A stretch of 64,000 nucleotides of DNA from CAIWHR01 sp963816925 (GTDB lineage Bacteria; Pseudomonadota; Gammaproteobacteria; Burkholderiales; Casimicrobiaceae): NCBI GenBank assembly GCA_963816925.1, contig CAWFMY010000027.1, forward strand, positions 1 to 64,000. Direction: 5' to 3'. Below, piece after piece: positions 20,405 through 28,412 of the stretch; positions within the stretch are counted from its first letter, which is position 1, and each line of letters opens with the position of its first letter. The notes beneath the pieces were generated by a model. The model did no database searches and was not told the origin of the DNA. It worked only from the letters and a program-made list of their open reading frames with translations. The position numbers and the translations under genes were made by a program.

Positions 20405-22204
20405 TCAGCGTTTTGCCGCGGTCGCCTGGTACTTCGCGAGATGCCTTGTCGGGAGCGCCAAGGCGTCGCGGCGGAACGGGTCGCCGAGCTCGCGCGTGAC
20501 CATCATCTCGAGCACGGTCGTCTTGCCTTCGCCTTGCGCCTTCGCGGCCGCGGCGAGCGCCGGTCCGACATCGGAGAGCTTCTCGATCCGGTGGCCCTCG
20601 GCGCCCATCGCCTTCGCCACTGCGGCCCACGACGGCTGGTGGTCGAGGTTGACGCCGAGGAACCGGTTCTCGTAGAAATCGACGTGGTTCTTCTTCTCGG
20701 CGCCCCATTGGCCGTTGTTGAAGACAATCGCGGTGACGGGGATCTGCTCGCGCACGCAGGTCTGCAATTCGCCAAAGCTCATTCCCCATGCGCCGTCGCC
20801 GACGTAGGCGATCGCCGCCCGATCGGGCGCGGCGACCTTCGCGCCGACGATCGTCGGAAACGCGTAGCCGCAGTTGCCAAAGCTCATCGCCGCGAACATC
20901 GAGCGCGGGCGGTCGAAGCGCAGGTACGAATTCGAAACCGAGCAGATGTTGCCGATGTCGGTCGACACCATCGCGCCCGCCGGCATCGCGCGCTCCAGCT
21001 CGCGCAGCATTTGCCGCGGATGCATGTGGCTCGAGCCCTTCGACACCTCGACCGACCACGCATCCTTTTCGTGCGTCCAGCCGTCGAGCTCGGATTCCCA
21101 CGCGGCCTTCGCCGCCTTGATGCCGGCAAGACGCGCATCCTTGTTGGCGATGCAGGCGAGCGACTTGCCCGCGAGACGCGCGGCGAGCGCCACGGCCGCC
21201 GCCTTCGCGTCGCCGCAGATGCCGACCGAAATCGGCTTCACGAGCCCCAGCATCTTCGCGTCGGCGTCGACCTGGATGATCTTCGCGTCCTTGGGCCAGT
21301 ATTCCATTCCGTATTGCGGGAGCGTGCCGAAGGGGCCGAGGCGCGTGCCGAGCGCCAGCACCACGTCGGCTTTCGCGATCAGCTGCATCGCCGCCTGGCT
21401 GCCCTGATACCCGAGCGGGCCGACCCACAGCGGATGCTTCGCGGGGAACGCGTCGTTGTGCAGGTAGCTCACCGCGACCGGCGCCTGCAGGAGTTCCGCG
21501 AGCCGGATGGCCTCCGGCTGTCCATCGGCCATCACGACGCCGCCGCCGCACAGGATCACCGGGAATTTCGCCGCCGCCAGAAGCGCCGCGGCTTCGTCGA
21601 GGCTCTTTTCGCCGCCGGCGCCGCGCTCGATGTCAAGCGGCCGCGGAATCTCGCACTCGATGTCGCCGTAGAAATAATCGCGCGGAATGTTGAGCTGCGT
21701 GGGGCCCATCTCGAGCAGCGCCCGGTCGAACGCGCGGCTCGTGAGCTCCGCCATCCGCGCGCGGTTGTTGACGTGCGCCTGGTATTTCGTGATTTTGGAG
21801 AAGATCGGCAGCTGCTCGGTTTCCTGGAAGCCGCCGAGGCCGAGCGTCATCGAGCCCGTTTCCGGCGTGATCACGACGACGGGCGAATGCGCCCAGAACG
21901 CGGCCGCGGTCGACGTGACGAAATTGGTGATGCCCGGCCCGTTCTGCCCGATGCACACGCCGTGGCGGCCCGAAACGCGAGCGTAGCCGTCCGCCATGTG
22001 CCCGCCGCCCTGCTCGTGCGCCACCGAGATGAAGCGGATGCCGGCCAGCGGAAAGAGGTCGAGCGCGTCCATGTACGCCGAACCGACGATGCCGAACACG
22101 TCCTTTACACCGTGCGCGACGAGCGTCTCGACGAAGGCTTCCGACGACGTCATCTTCTGGCGACCCGTCACGGCGAGATTCTTCTGCTCGGTCATTGTGT
22201 TCAT
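20405..22204 (-). CDS. xsc: Sulfoacetaldehyde acetyltransferase Xsc
   Basis: Thiamine-diphosphate enzyme that converts sulfoacetaldehyde plus phosphate to sulfite and acetyl phosphate, the carbon-sulfur cleavage step. 599 residues from ATG 22202-22204 (AAGGAAG 6 nt upstream; a second ATG at 22195 is weaker). Xsc-like stretches include GRQKMTSSEAFVETLVAHG, GIVGSAYMDALDLFPLAG, the TPP glutamate in SVAHEQGGGHMADGYAR, NIPRDYFYGDIECEIP, and the C-terminal TPP motif YVGDGAWGMSFGEL..NNGQWGAEKKNHVDF. It follows ald by 11 nt. Its acetyl phosphate would be used by the Pta at 30913-31900. Confidence 0.96.
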   Translation of the reverse strand: MNTMTEQKNLAVTGRQKMTSSEAFVETLVAHGVKDVFGIVGSAYMDALDLFPLAGIRFISVAHEQGGGHMADGYARVSGRHGVCIGQNGPGITNFVTSTAAAFWAHSPVVVITPETGSMTLGLGGFQETEQLPIFSKITKYQAHVNNRARMAELTSRAFDRALLEMGPTQLNIPRDYFYGDIECEIPRPLDIERGAGGEKSLDEAAALLAAAKFPVILCGGGVVMADGQPEAIRLAELLQAPVAVSYLHNDAFPAKHPLWVGPLGYQGSQAAMQLIAKADVVLALGTRLGPFGTLPQYGMEYWPKDAKIIQVDADAKMLGLVKPISVGICGDAKAAAVALAARLAGKSLACIANKDARLAGIKAAKAAWESELDGWTHEKDAWSVEVSKGSSHMHPRQMLRELERAMPAGAMVSTDIGNICSVSNSYLRFDRPRSMFAAMSFGNCGYAFPTIVGAKVAAPDRAAIAYVGDGAWGMSFGELQTCVREQIPVTAIVFNNGQWGAEKKNHVDFYENRFLGVNLDHQPSWAAVAKAMGAEGHRIEKLSDVGPALAAAAKAQGEGKTTVLEMMVTRELGDPFRRDALALPTRHLAKYQATAAKR

Positions 22205-22215
22205 GCCGGTCTTCC

Positions 22216-23331
22216 TTATGCCATTACCGACTCGGGGGCGACGAACGCGTACCCCAGCGCTTCGGCCACCGGTTGACAGGTCACCTTGCCGAAGGCGACG
22301 TTGAGCCCGTTCTTCAGGTGGACGTCGTCGGCGAGCGCCTTCTTCCAGCCCTTGTTGGCGAGCGCCAGCACGAACGGCAGCGTCGCGTTGTTGAGCGCGA
22401 ACGTCGACGTGCGCGGCACGCCGCCGGGCATGTTGGCCACGCAGTAATGCGTCACGCCGTCGACCACGTAGACCGGGTCGGCGTGCGTCGTCGCATGCGA
22501 GGTCTCGAAGCAGCCGCCCTGGTCGATCGCGACGTCGACGATCACCGAGCCCGGCTTCATCCGCTTGACCAGCGCGGCGGAAACGAGTTTCGGCGCCGAC
22601 GCGCCCGGGATCAGCACGCCGCCGATGACGAGATCGGCGGTCGTGACGTGATGCTCGACGGCGTCGTGCGTCGAGAACACCGTGTTGAGCGGGCGCCCGA
22701 ACTGGCGCCACAGCGCGCGCAGCACCTCGACACTGCGGTCGAGCACCCAGACGTCGGCGCCCATGCCGAGCGCGATGTGACACGCGTGCGCGCCCACGAC
22801 GCCGCCACCGAGGATCACCACTTTCGCGGGATCGACGCCCGGCACGCCGCCCAGCAGCACGCCGAGGCCGCCGTGCGGCTTCTCGAGGTAGTAGGCGCCG
22901 GCCTGAACCGCCATGCGCCCCGCGACCTCCGACATCGGCGCGAGCAGCGGCAGTCCGCCCGACGACGACGTCACGGTCTCGTAGGCGATGCACACGGCGC
23001 CGCTCGCGACCAGGTCCTTCGCCTGGTCCGGATCCGGCGCGAGATGCAGGTAGGTGAAAAGGATCTGGCCGTTGCGCAGCATCTTGCGCTCGACCGCCTG
23101 CGGCTCCTTCACCTTGACGATCATGTCGGCGGCAGCGAACACCTCGGCCGCCGTCGCCGCGATTTTCGCGCCGGCGTTGCGATACGCGCCGTCGTCCATC
23201 CCGATGCCCTGCCCCGCGTTGTGCTCGACCAGCACTTCGTGGCCGTTCGCGACCGCTTCGCGCACGCTTCCCGGCACGAGGCCGACGCGATTTTCGAGAA
23301 CCTTGATTTCCTTGGGGACGCCGATGCGCAT
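22216..23331 (-). CDS. ald: Alanine dehydrogenase
   Basis: NAD-dependent oxidative deamination of L-alanine to pyruvate and ammonium; 371 residues. Start MRIGVPKEIKVLENRVGL, catalytic Lys75 (IVKVKEP) and His96 (FTYLHLAPD), Rossmann motif VVILGGGVVGAHA, and IDQGGCFETSHATTH. Co-transcription with xsc and divergence from tpa indicate that it regenerates the pyruvate acceptor for taurine transamination and releases taurine nitrogen as ammonium, as in known tpa-ald-xsc pathways. Confidence 0.96.
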   Translation of the reverse strand: MRIGVPKEIKVLENRVGLVPGSVREAVANGHEVLVEHNAGQGIGMDDGAYRNAGAKIAATAAEVFAAADMIVKVKEPQAVERKMLRNGQILFTYLHLAPDPDQAKDLVASGAVCIAYETVTSSSGGLPLLAPMSEVAGRMAVQAGAYYLEKPHGGLGVLLGGVPGVDPAKVVILGGGVVGAHACHIALGMGADVWVLDRSVEVLRALWRQFGRPLNTVFSTHDAVEHHVTTADLVIGGVLIPGASAPKLVSAALVKRMKPGSVIVDVAIDQGGCFETSHATTHADPVYVVDGVTHYCVANMPGGVPRTSTFALNNATLPFVLALANKGWKKALADDVHLKNGLNVAFGKVTCQPVAEALGYAFVAPESVMA

Positions 23332-23545
23332 GGGAGTTGCTCCGGATTCGAGGGGACGGGGGCGCGCCGGGACCCGTCACCTCGAGCCCGCGGCTGCCGC
23401 AATCGACCATGATAAAGGATGGCGCAGTCGCGCGCTGACCTGCCGCCGGCGCGCACGTGGGTGTAGCATTACGGATCAACCTTCTATCAGCCTTGCTGCC
23501 CGCAGCCGACGCCGGCTTGCCGCACCGCAGCATCGGGAGACCACG

Positions 23546-24889
23546 ATGGGCCATGCCGAACTCAAGATCCAGGACCAGACCACGACGAAGCGCATTTCGC
23601 TCGACGAATACTGGATGCCGTTCACGCCGAACCGCGACTTCAAGGCCGACCCCAAGATGGTGGTGCGCGCGGAGGGGATGTTCTACTGGAACGATCGCGG
23701 CGAGAAGCTCATCGACGCGTCGTCGGGCCTGTTTTGCGCCAACGCGGGACATGGGCGCAAGGAAATCGCCGACGCCGTCGGCCGTCAGTTGCGCGAGCTC
23801 GACTTCGTGCCGCCGTTCCTGCGCGGTCATCCGAAGCAGTTCGAGCTCGCCACGCGCGTCGCCGAGCTGACGCCGGGCGACCTCAACCGGATCTTTTTCA
23901 CGAACTCGGGCTCGGAATCCGTCGACACCGCGATGAAGGTCGCGCTCGCCTATCACCAGGCGCGCGGGCAGAGCGGCCGCACCGGCTTCGTGTCGCGTGA
24001 GCGCGCGTACCACGGCGTGAACTTCGGCGGCGTCGCGCTCTCCGGCCTCGTGAACAACCGCCGCAAGTTCGGCCAGGGCATGCCCGGCATCGCCCATATG
24101 CGCCATACGCACCTCAAGGAGAATTACTTCACCCGCGGCGAAGGCGCGCACGGCGTCGAGCTGGCGGAGGACCTCGTCCGCTTCGTCAACCTCTACGGCG
24201 CGGAGAACATCGCCGCGTGCTTCGTCGAGCCGATCGCCGGGTCGGCCGGCTGCATCGTGCCGCCGAAGGGCTATCTGAAGCGCCTGCGCGAGATTTGCGA
24301 CACGCACGGCATCCTGCTCGTGTTCGATGAAGTGATCTGCGGTTTCGGCCGCACCGGCGAAACGTTCGCCGCGCAGAGCTTCGGCGTCACGCCGGACCTC
24401 ATGACGATGGCCAAGGGCCTCACCAACGGCGCGCAGCCGATGGGCGCGGTCGCGATTTCCGAGCGCATCCACGACACGATCATGGCGGCGGCGCCGGAAG
24501 GCGCGATCGAGTTCTTCCACGGCTACACGTACTCGGGCCATCCGGGGCCGTGCGCCGCGGGGCTCGCCACGCTCGACCTCTACAAGGCCGAGGGGCTGTT
24601 CCAGCGCGGCCGCGAGCTGTCGCCGTATTTCCTCGACATGCTGTTCTCGCTGAAGGACGTGGGCATCGTCACCGACATCCGCGGCTACGGGATGTTCGGC
24701 ACCTTCGACATCGCGCCCGCCGGCACGCCCGGCGCACGCGGCCACGCGTTCCAGAAGAAGCTGTTCGACAACGGTCTCCATCTCAAGAACACCGGCGATT
24801 CCGCGATCGTCGCGCCGCCGCTGATCGCCGAGAAATCGCATATCGATATGATCGGAGATATCTTGCGCAAGACTCTGGCGACAATTTAG
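23546..24889 (+). CDS. tpa: Taurine:pyruvate aminotransferase (class III, PLP)
   Basis: 447 residues from ATG 23546 behind GGGAGA. Class III aminotransferase with YWMPFTPNRDFKADPKMVVRAEG at the N-terminus, TNSGSESVDTAMKVAL, RERAYHGVNFGG, the PLP-facing DEVICGFGRTG and the Schiff-base lysine Lys290 (MAKGLTNGAQPMGA). This type transfers the amino group of taurine or other omega-amino acids to pyruvate, giving sulfoacetaldehyde and alanine. The assignment to taurine rests on the divergent ald-xsc arm and the following tauABC genes. The 214-bp gap to ald must hold both promoters. I see no convincing -35/-10 pairs or operator in it, and no TauR-type regulator gene nearby. Confidence 0.9.
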   Translation: MGHAELKIQDQTTTKRISLDEYWMPFTPNRDFKADPKMVVRAEGMFYWNDRGEKLIDASSGLFCANAGHGRKEIADAVGRQLRELDFVPPFLRGHPKQFELATRVAELTPGDLNRIFFTNSGSESVDTAMKVALAYHQARGQSGRTGFVSRERAYHGVNFGGVALSGLVNNRRKFGQGMPGIAHMRHTHLKENYFTRGEGAHGVELAEDLVRFVNLYGAENIAACFVEPIAGSAGCIVPPKGYLKRLREICDTHGILLVFDEVICGFGRTGETFAAQSFGVTPDLMTMAKGLTNGAQPMGAVAISERIHDTIMAAAPEGAIEFFHGYTYSGHPGPCAAGLATLDLYKAEGLFQRGRELSPYFLDMLFSLKDVGIVTDIRGYGMFGTFDIAPAGTPGARGHAFQKKLFDNGLHLKNTGDSAIVAPPLIAEKSHIDMIGDILRKTLATI

Positions 24890-24912
24890 AGTTGCCTTTT
24901 CCGGGAGGAAGC

Positions 24913-25908
24913 ATGAAACGATTGATTGCAGGACTGGCATTGGCGCTTGCCGCCGCAATGCCGGCATGGGCGCAAAAGACGGTCACCTTCGCCTACCAGG
25001 ACATGATGAATCCGTTCCGGTGGGTGCAGCAGTCGGGAGAAATCGAGAAGGCCACCGGCTACAAGATCAACTGGCGGCAATTCGGCGGCGGCGGCGACGT
25101 CATTCGCGCAATGGCCTCCGGCGACGTCGCGATCGGGGAAGTGGGGTCGACCGGCGTCGCGACGGCGATCAGCCAGGGCATGGATGTCGAGCTCTTCTGG
25201 ATCCTCGAGGACATCGCGGCGGCGGAAGCGCTGGTCGCGCGCAACGGCAGCGGCGTCAACACGATCGCCGATCTCAAGGGCAAGAAGGTCGGAACGCCCT
25301 TCGTTTCGACGTCGCACTTCCAGCTCCTCTACGCGCTGCAAAAGGCCGGACTCAAGCCGACGGACGTGCAGATCCTCAACATGCGACCGCCGGAAATCGC
25401 GGCCGCATGGGGCCGTGGCGATCTCGATGCCACGTTCATCTGGGATCCCGTGCTGTCGACGGTCAAGAAGAACGGCAAGGTGCTGACGACGTCCGGGGAC
25501 ATCTGCAAGCAAGGCGCCTGCACGTTCGATGGATTGGTGGTTTCGCGCAAGTTCGCGGCGGAGAATCCGGCGTTCATGGTCGCGCTCGTGAAGGCCATCG
25601 GCAAAGCCGACGCCGACTATCGCGCGAATCCGAAGGCCTGGACCGGCGACGCGGCGAAGACGGCAGCGGTCGCCAAATGGTCGGGCGGCAAGCCCGAGGA
25701 CGTCGCCGACGCGATGGCGCTGTACGGCTTTCCAAGCATGAAGGACCAGATGTCGCCCGCATGGCTGGGAGGCGGCGCCGATGGCGCGGCCGCCAAGGCC
25801 CTTGCGCAACAGGCGAACTTCCTCAAGGAGCAGGGCCGCCTGCAGGCGGTGGTACCGGATTACAGCAAGTCCGTGAGCACGAAGTTCGTCTCGGAGGCGA
25901 TGAAATAA
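24913..25908 (+). CDS. tauA: Taurine ABC transporter substrate-binding protein TauA
   Basis: Periplasmic receptor of 331 residues with signal peptide MKRLIAGLALALAAAMPAWA and the mature start QKTVTFAYQDMMNPFRWVQQSGEIEKATGYKINWRQF. Motifs of the SsuA/TauA fold follow: GGGGDVIRAMASGDVAIGEVGSTGVATAI and LKGKKVGTPFVSTSHFQLLYAL. GGGAGGA precedes the ATG, 23 bp after tpa. A strong hairpin with a T-run separates it from tauB, a common device for making more receptor than membrane complex. Confidence 0.92.
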   Translation: MKRLIAGLALALAAAMPAWAQKTVTFAYQDMMNPFRWVQQSGEIEKATGYKINWRQFGGGGDVIRAMASGDVAIGEVGSTGVATAISQGMDVELFWILEDIAAAEALVARNGSGVNTIADLKGKKVGTPFVSTSHFQLLYALQKAGLKPTDVQILNMRPPEIAAAWGRGDLDATFIWDPVLSTVKKNGKVLTTSGDICKQGACTFDGLVVSRKFAAENPAFMVALVKAIGKADADYRANPKAWTGDAAKTAAVAKWSGGKPEDVADAMALYGFPSMKDQMSPAWLGGGADGAAAKALAQQANFLKEQGRLQAVVPDYSKSVSTKFVSEAMK

Positions 25909-25937
25909 GCGGCGCGAAGGCAACCTCGCCCGCCGCG

Positions 25938-25975
25938 CGGCGGCGACTGGTCCAAAGACCGGCGCCGCCGTTTTT
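25938..25975 (+). terminator. Rho-independent terminator/attenuator between tauA and tauB
   Basis: Stem CGGCGGCG (25938-25945) pairs with CGCCGCCG (25963-25970). An inner GGTC/GACC stem closes a CAAA loop, and TTTTT follows at 25971-25975. It lies 30 bp after the tauA stop and 21 bp before tauB, so it probably acts as a partial terminator inside the operon. Confidence 0.8.
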
Positions 25976-25996
25976 CTGTCCGCCTCCAGAATCCCC

Positions 25997-26800
25997 ATGC
26001 CGACGCTCGACATCCGGGAGCTATGCGTCCGCTACGCCGCGAAGGCGGGAACGGTCGACGCGCTGACGAACGTGAACCTCGCGATGCGCGACGGCGACTT
26101 CGTCGTCGCCATCGGCGCGTCCGGCTGCGGCAAGACCACGCTCCTGTCGTGCATTGCGGGCTTCCTGCCGCCGACCGAGGGCGAGATCCTGCTCGACGGC
26201 AAGCCGGTCGAGGGCCCCGGCGCCGACCGCGGCGTCGTGTTCCAGAAGCATGCGCTGATGCCCTGGCTCAACGTCATCGACAACGTCGCCTTCGGCCTGC
26301 GGATGCGCGGCGTCGCGCCGGACGAGCGAAGGCGCATCGCGCACGAGCAGCTGCGCCTCGTCGGGCTCGACGATTTCGCCGAGCGCGCCATCTACGAGCT
26401 GTCCGGCGGAATGCAGCAGCGCGTCGGCATCGCGCGCGCACTCGCCTCCGACCCCGAGCTCATGCTGATGGACGAGCCGCTCGGAGCGCTCGACGCCTTC
26501 ACGCGCGAGTCGATCCAGGAGCTGATCCTCGACGTCTGGCACCGCACCGGGAAGATGTGCTTTTTCATCACGCACAGCGTCGAGGAGGCGCTGTTCCTCG
26601 CCACGCACCTCGTCGTGATGACGCCGAGCCCCGGCAAGATCTCGCACGAATACGAGCTCGATTTCGGCCGCCGATTCATCGAGACGCGCAATGCGCGAGC
26701 GGTGAAGTCGTCGCCCGATTTCATCCGCATCCGGGAGGAAGTGCTGGCGGTGATCCTGCACCGCGAGGCCGAAGCGGGCGTTTCGCCCCTCGGAGAATGA
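25997..26800 (+). CDS. tauB: Taurine/sulfonate ABC transporter ATP-binding protein TauB
   Basis: 267-residue ABC ATPase with Walker A GASGCGKTT, Q-loop VFQKHALMPWLNVIDNVAFGLRM, signature LSGGMQQRVGIARAL, Walker B LMLMDEPLGALD and switch histidine FITHSVEEALFLATHLVVM. The Q-loop and C-terminal pattern are those of the SsuB/TauB group. Its TGA overlaps the tauC ATG (ATGA), showing translational coupling. Confidence 0.93.
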   Translation: MPTLDIRELCVRYAAKAGTVDALTNVNLAMRDGDFVVAIGASGCGKTTLLSCIAGFLPPTEGEILLDGKPVEGPGADRGVVFQKHALMPWLNVIDNVAFGLRMRGVAPDERRRIAHEQLRLVGLDDFAERAIYELSGGMQQRVGIARALASDPELMLMDEPLGALDAFTRESIQELILDVWHRTGKMCFFITHSVEEALFLATHLVVMTPSPGKISHEYELDFGRRFIETRNARAVKSSPDFIRIREEVLAVILHREAEAGVSPLGE

Positions 26801-27621
26801 CGATGGCGGCGAATGGCAGCGGCCCACGGAAAACGTCGCGCTACGCCACGCTCGGTGAAGGCCGCAGCACGCTGATCAGCGTCGTCACGATGGGCGGGAT
26901 CTTCCTGCTGTGGTGGCTCGCGAGCCACCTGCGCTGGCTGCCGCCGCTGTTCCTGCCCACGCCGGAGGTCGTCTTCACGCGCCTGTACGAATCGGCGATG
27001 GGACAGCTGACCGACGCGCCGCTGGCCACGCATTTCGGCTGGTCGATGTTTCGCGTGTTCACCGCGTTCTTCGCCGCCTGCGTCACCGCGATCCCGATCG
27101 GCATCGCGATGGGCGTCTCGCGGATCGCCCGCGGCATCTTCGACCCGCCGATCGAGTTCTACCGGCCGCTGCCGCCGCTCGCCTACCTGCCGCTCATCAT
27201 CATCTGGTTCGGCATCGACGAATTGTCCAAGGTGTTCCTCATCTACCTTGCCTGCTTCGCGCCGCTCGCGATGAGCGCGCGCGCCGGCGTGCGCTCGGTG
27301 TCGCAGGAGCAGATCCAGGCGGCGTATTCGATGGGCGCGTCGAAATGGCAGGTGATCATGCACGTCATCATCCCCGGCGCGATGCCCGAGATCCTGACCG
27401 CGATGCGCATCGCGATCGGCTTCGGGTGGACGACGCTCGTCGCCGCCGAAATGGTCGCCGCGACGCACGGCCTCGGCCAGATGGTGCTGAACGCGTCGAA
27501 CTTCCTGCGCACCGACATCGTGATCATGGGCATCGTCGTGATCGGCGCGATCGCCTACCTTTTCGACCTCCTCATGCGCTATGTCGAGCGCGTCGTCGTA
27601 CCATGGAAAGGGAAGGTTTAG
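26797..27621 (+). CDS. tauC: Taurine/sulfonate ABC transporter permease TauC
   Basis: 274-residue permease with about six membrane helices and the EAA loop IQAAYSMGASKWQVIMHVIIPGAMPEILTAMRI. The start ATG overlaps the tauB stop. TauC-like stretches are IEFYRPLPPLAYLPLIIIWFGI and GFGWTTLVAAEMVAATHGLGQMVLNAS. It completes the importer feeding taurine to Tpa. Confidence 0.93.
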   Translation: MTMAANGSGPRKTSRYATLGEGRSTLISVVTMGGIFLLWWLASHLRWLPPLFLPTPEVVFTRLYESAMGQLTDAPLATHFGWSMFRVFTAFFAACVTAIPIGIAMGVSRIARGIFDPPIEFYRPLPPLAYLPLIIIWFGIDELSKVFLIYLACFAPLAMSARAGVRSVSQEQIQAAYSMGASKWQVIMHVIIPGAMPEILTAMRIAIGFGWTTLVAAEMVAATHGLGQMVLNASNFLRTDIVIMGIVVIGAIAYLFDLLMRYVERVVVPWKGKV

Positions 27622-27643
27622 AACACGCAACGGAGGTGCAACG

Positions 27644-28396
27644 ATGGGCATCAGGAGAGACCTGGCAACGTGCGCGGCCGCCGCACTGGCGGCACTGTTC
27701 ACGGGAAACGTTGCGGCGCAGGCAACGATCGTCACCTGCGAATCGCAGAATTACCGCAACGAGGAGTGTCGCGTCGGCCGTGGGCCTGTGGCGCTCGTCC
27801 GGCAATTGAGCACACCGCCCGGCGATTGCATCGAAGGCCGGACCTGGGGCTTCGACCCCAACAACGGCACGATCTGGGTCACCGGCGGATGCCGGGCGGA
27901 GTTTCGCGTCGGGTATGGGGGCGCCAACCCGCGCCCGTCTCCGGTGGCGGGGATGACGGTCATCTGCGAATCGCAGAACTATCAAAACGCGGAATGCCAG
28001 GTCGAAGGCGGGCCGGTTGCCCTTGCCCGGCAACTCAGCGCGCCCCCCGGCAACTGCATCGAAGGCCGCACGTGGGGCTTCGACGCCCAGCGAAGCACCA
28101 TCTGGGTCTCCGGCGGCTGCCGGGCGGAATTTCGTACGGGTTACGGCGGAGCGCCGGCACGGCCGATTCCCGGGCCCGCCACGACGGTGGTCTGCGAATC
28201 GCAGGACTATCGCAATGCGGAGTGCCCCGTCGCCGGCGGACCCGTCGCGCTCGTGCGGCAGCTGAGCACGCCGCCCGGCGATTGCATCGAGGGCCGGACG
28301 TGGGGATTCAATGGTGGCAACAACACGATCTGGGTCACCAATGGATGCCGCGCCGAATTTCGCACGGGACAGGGCGGCTACGGGCCGCGGCGCTAG
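27644..28396 (+). CDS. Secreted protein with three DUF3011 repeats
   Basis: 250 residues with signal peptide MGIRRDLATCAAAALAALFTGNVAA and a perfect GGAGGT site. The mature part is three homologous units (about residues 29-90, 106-167 and 181-242), each with four cysteines in the order CES(Q)NY, EC, CIEGRTWGF and GCRAEF, joined by Pro/Gly-rich linkers; two disulfides per unit are likely in the periplasm. DUF3011 has no assigned function; the units resemble small lectin-like or inhibitor-like modules. It lies 22 bp after tauC on the same strand, so read-through from the taurine operon is possible, but a functional link is not shown. Confidence 0.85.
   Translation: MGIRRDLATCAAAALAALFTGNVAAQATIVTCESQNYRNEECRVGRGPVALVRQLSTPPGDCIEGRTWGFDPNNGTIWVTGGCRAEFRVGYGGANPRPSPVAGMTVICESQNYQNAECQVEGGPVALARQLSAPPGNCIEGRTWGFDAQRSTIWVSGGCRAEFRTGYGGAPARPIPGPATTVVCESQDYRNAECPVAGGPVALVRQLSTPPGDCIEGRTWGFNGGNNTIWVTNGCRAEFRTGQGGYGPRR
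27727..28370 (+). repeat. Three tandem copies of a unit of about 230 bp inside the DUF3011 gene
   Basis: DNA copies begin near 27731, 27962 and 28193 with TGCGAATCGCAG. Conserved blocks GGCCGnACnTGGGG and GGnTGCCGnGCnGA recur at the same spacing. The first and third copies are closest (shared CTGAGCACnCCGCCCGGCGATTGC region), pointing to intragenic duplication. Confidence 0.8.
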
Positions 28397-28412
28397 GACA
28401 GGAGCGTGAGCT

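Noticed and set aside
22205..24967. Upstream in-frame extension of xsc to about 1520 codons
   Set aside because: It runs out of frame through ald and antisense through tpa. The ATG at 22204 with AAGGAAG upstream gives a normal-length Xsc.
27727..28370. CRISPR or satellite array
   Set aside because: The three units of about 230 bp are coding, lack spacers and keep the reading frame of a DUF3011 protein.
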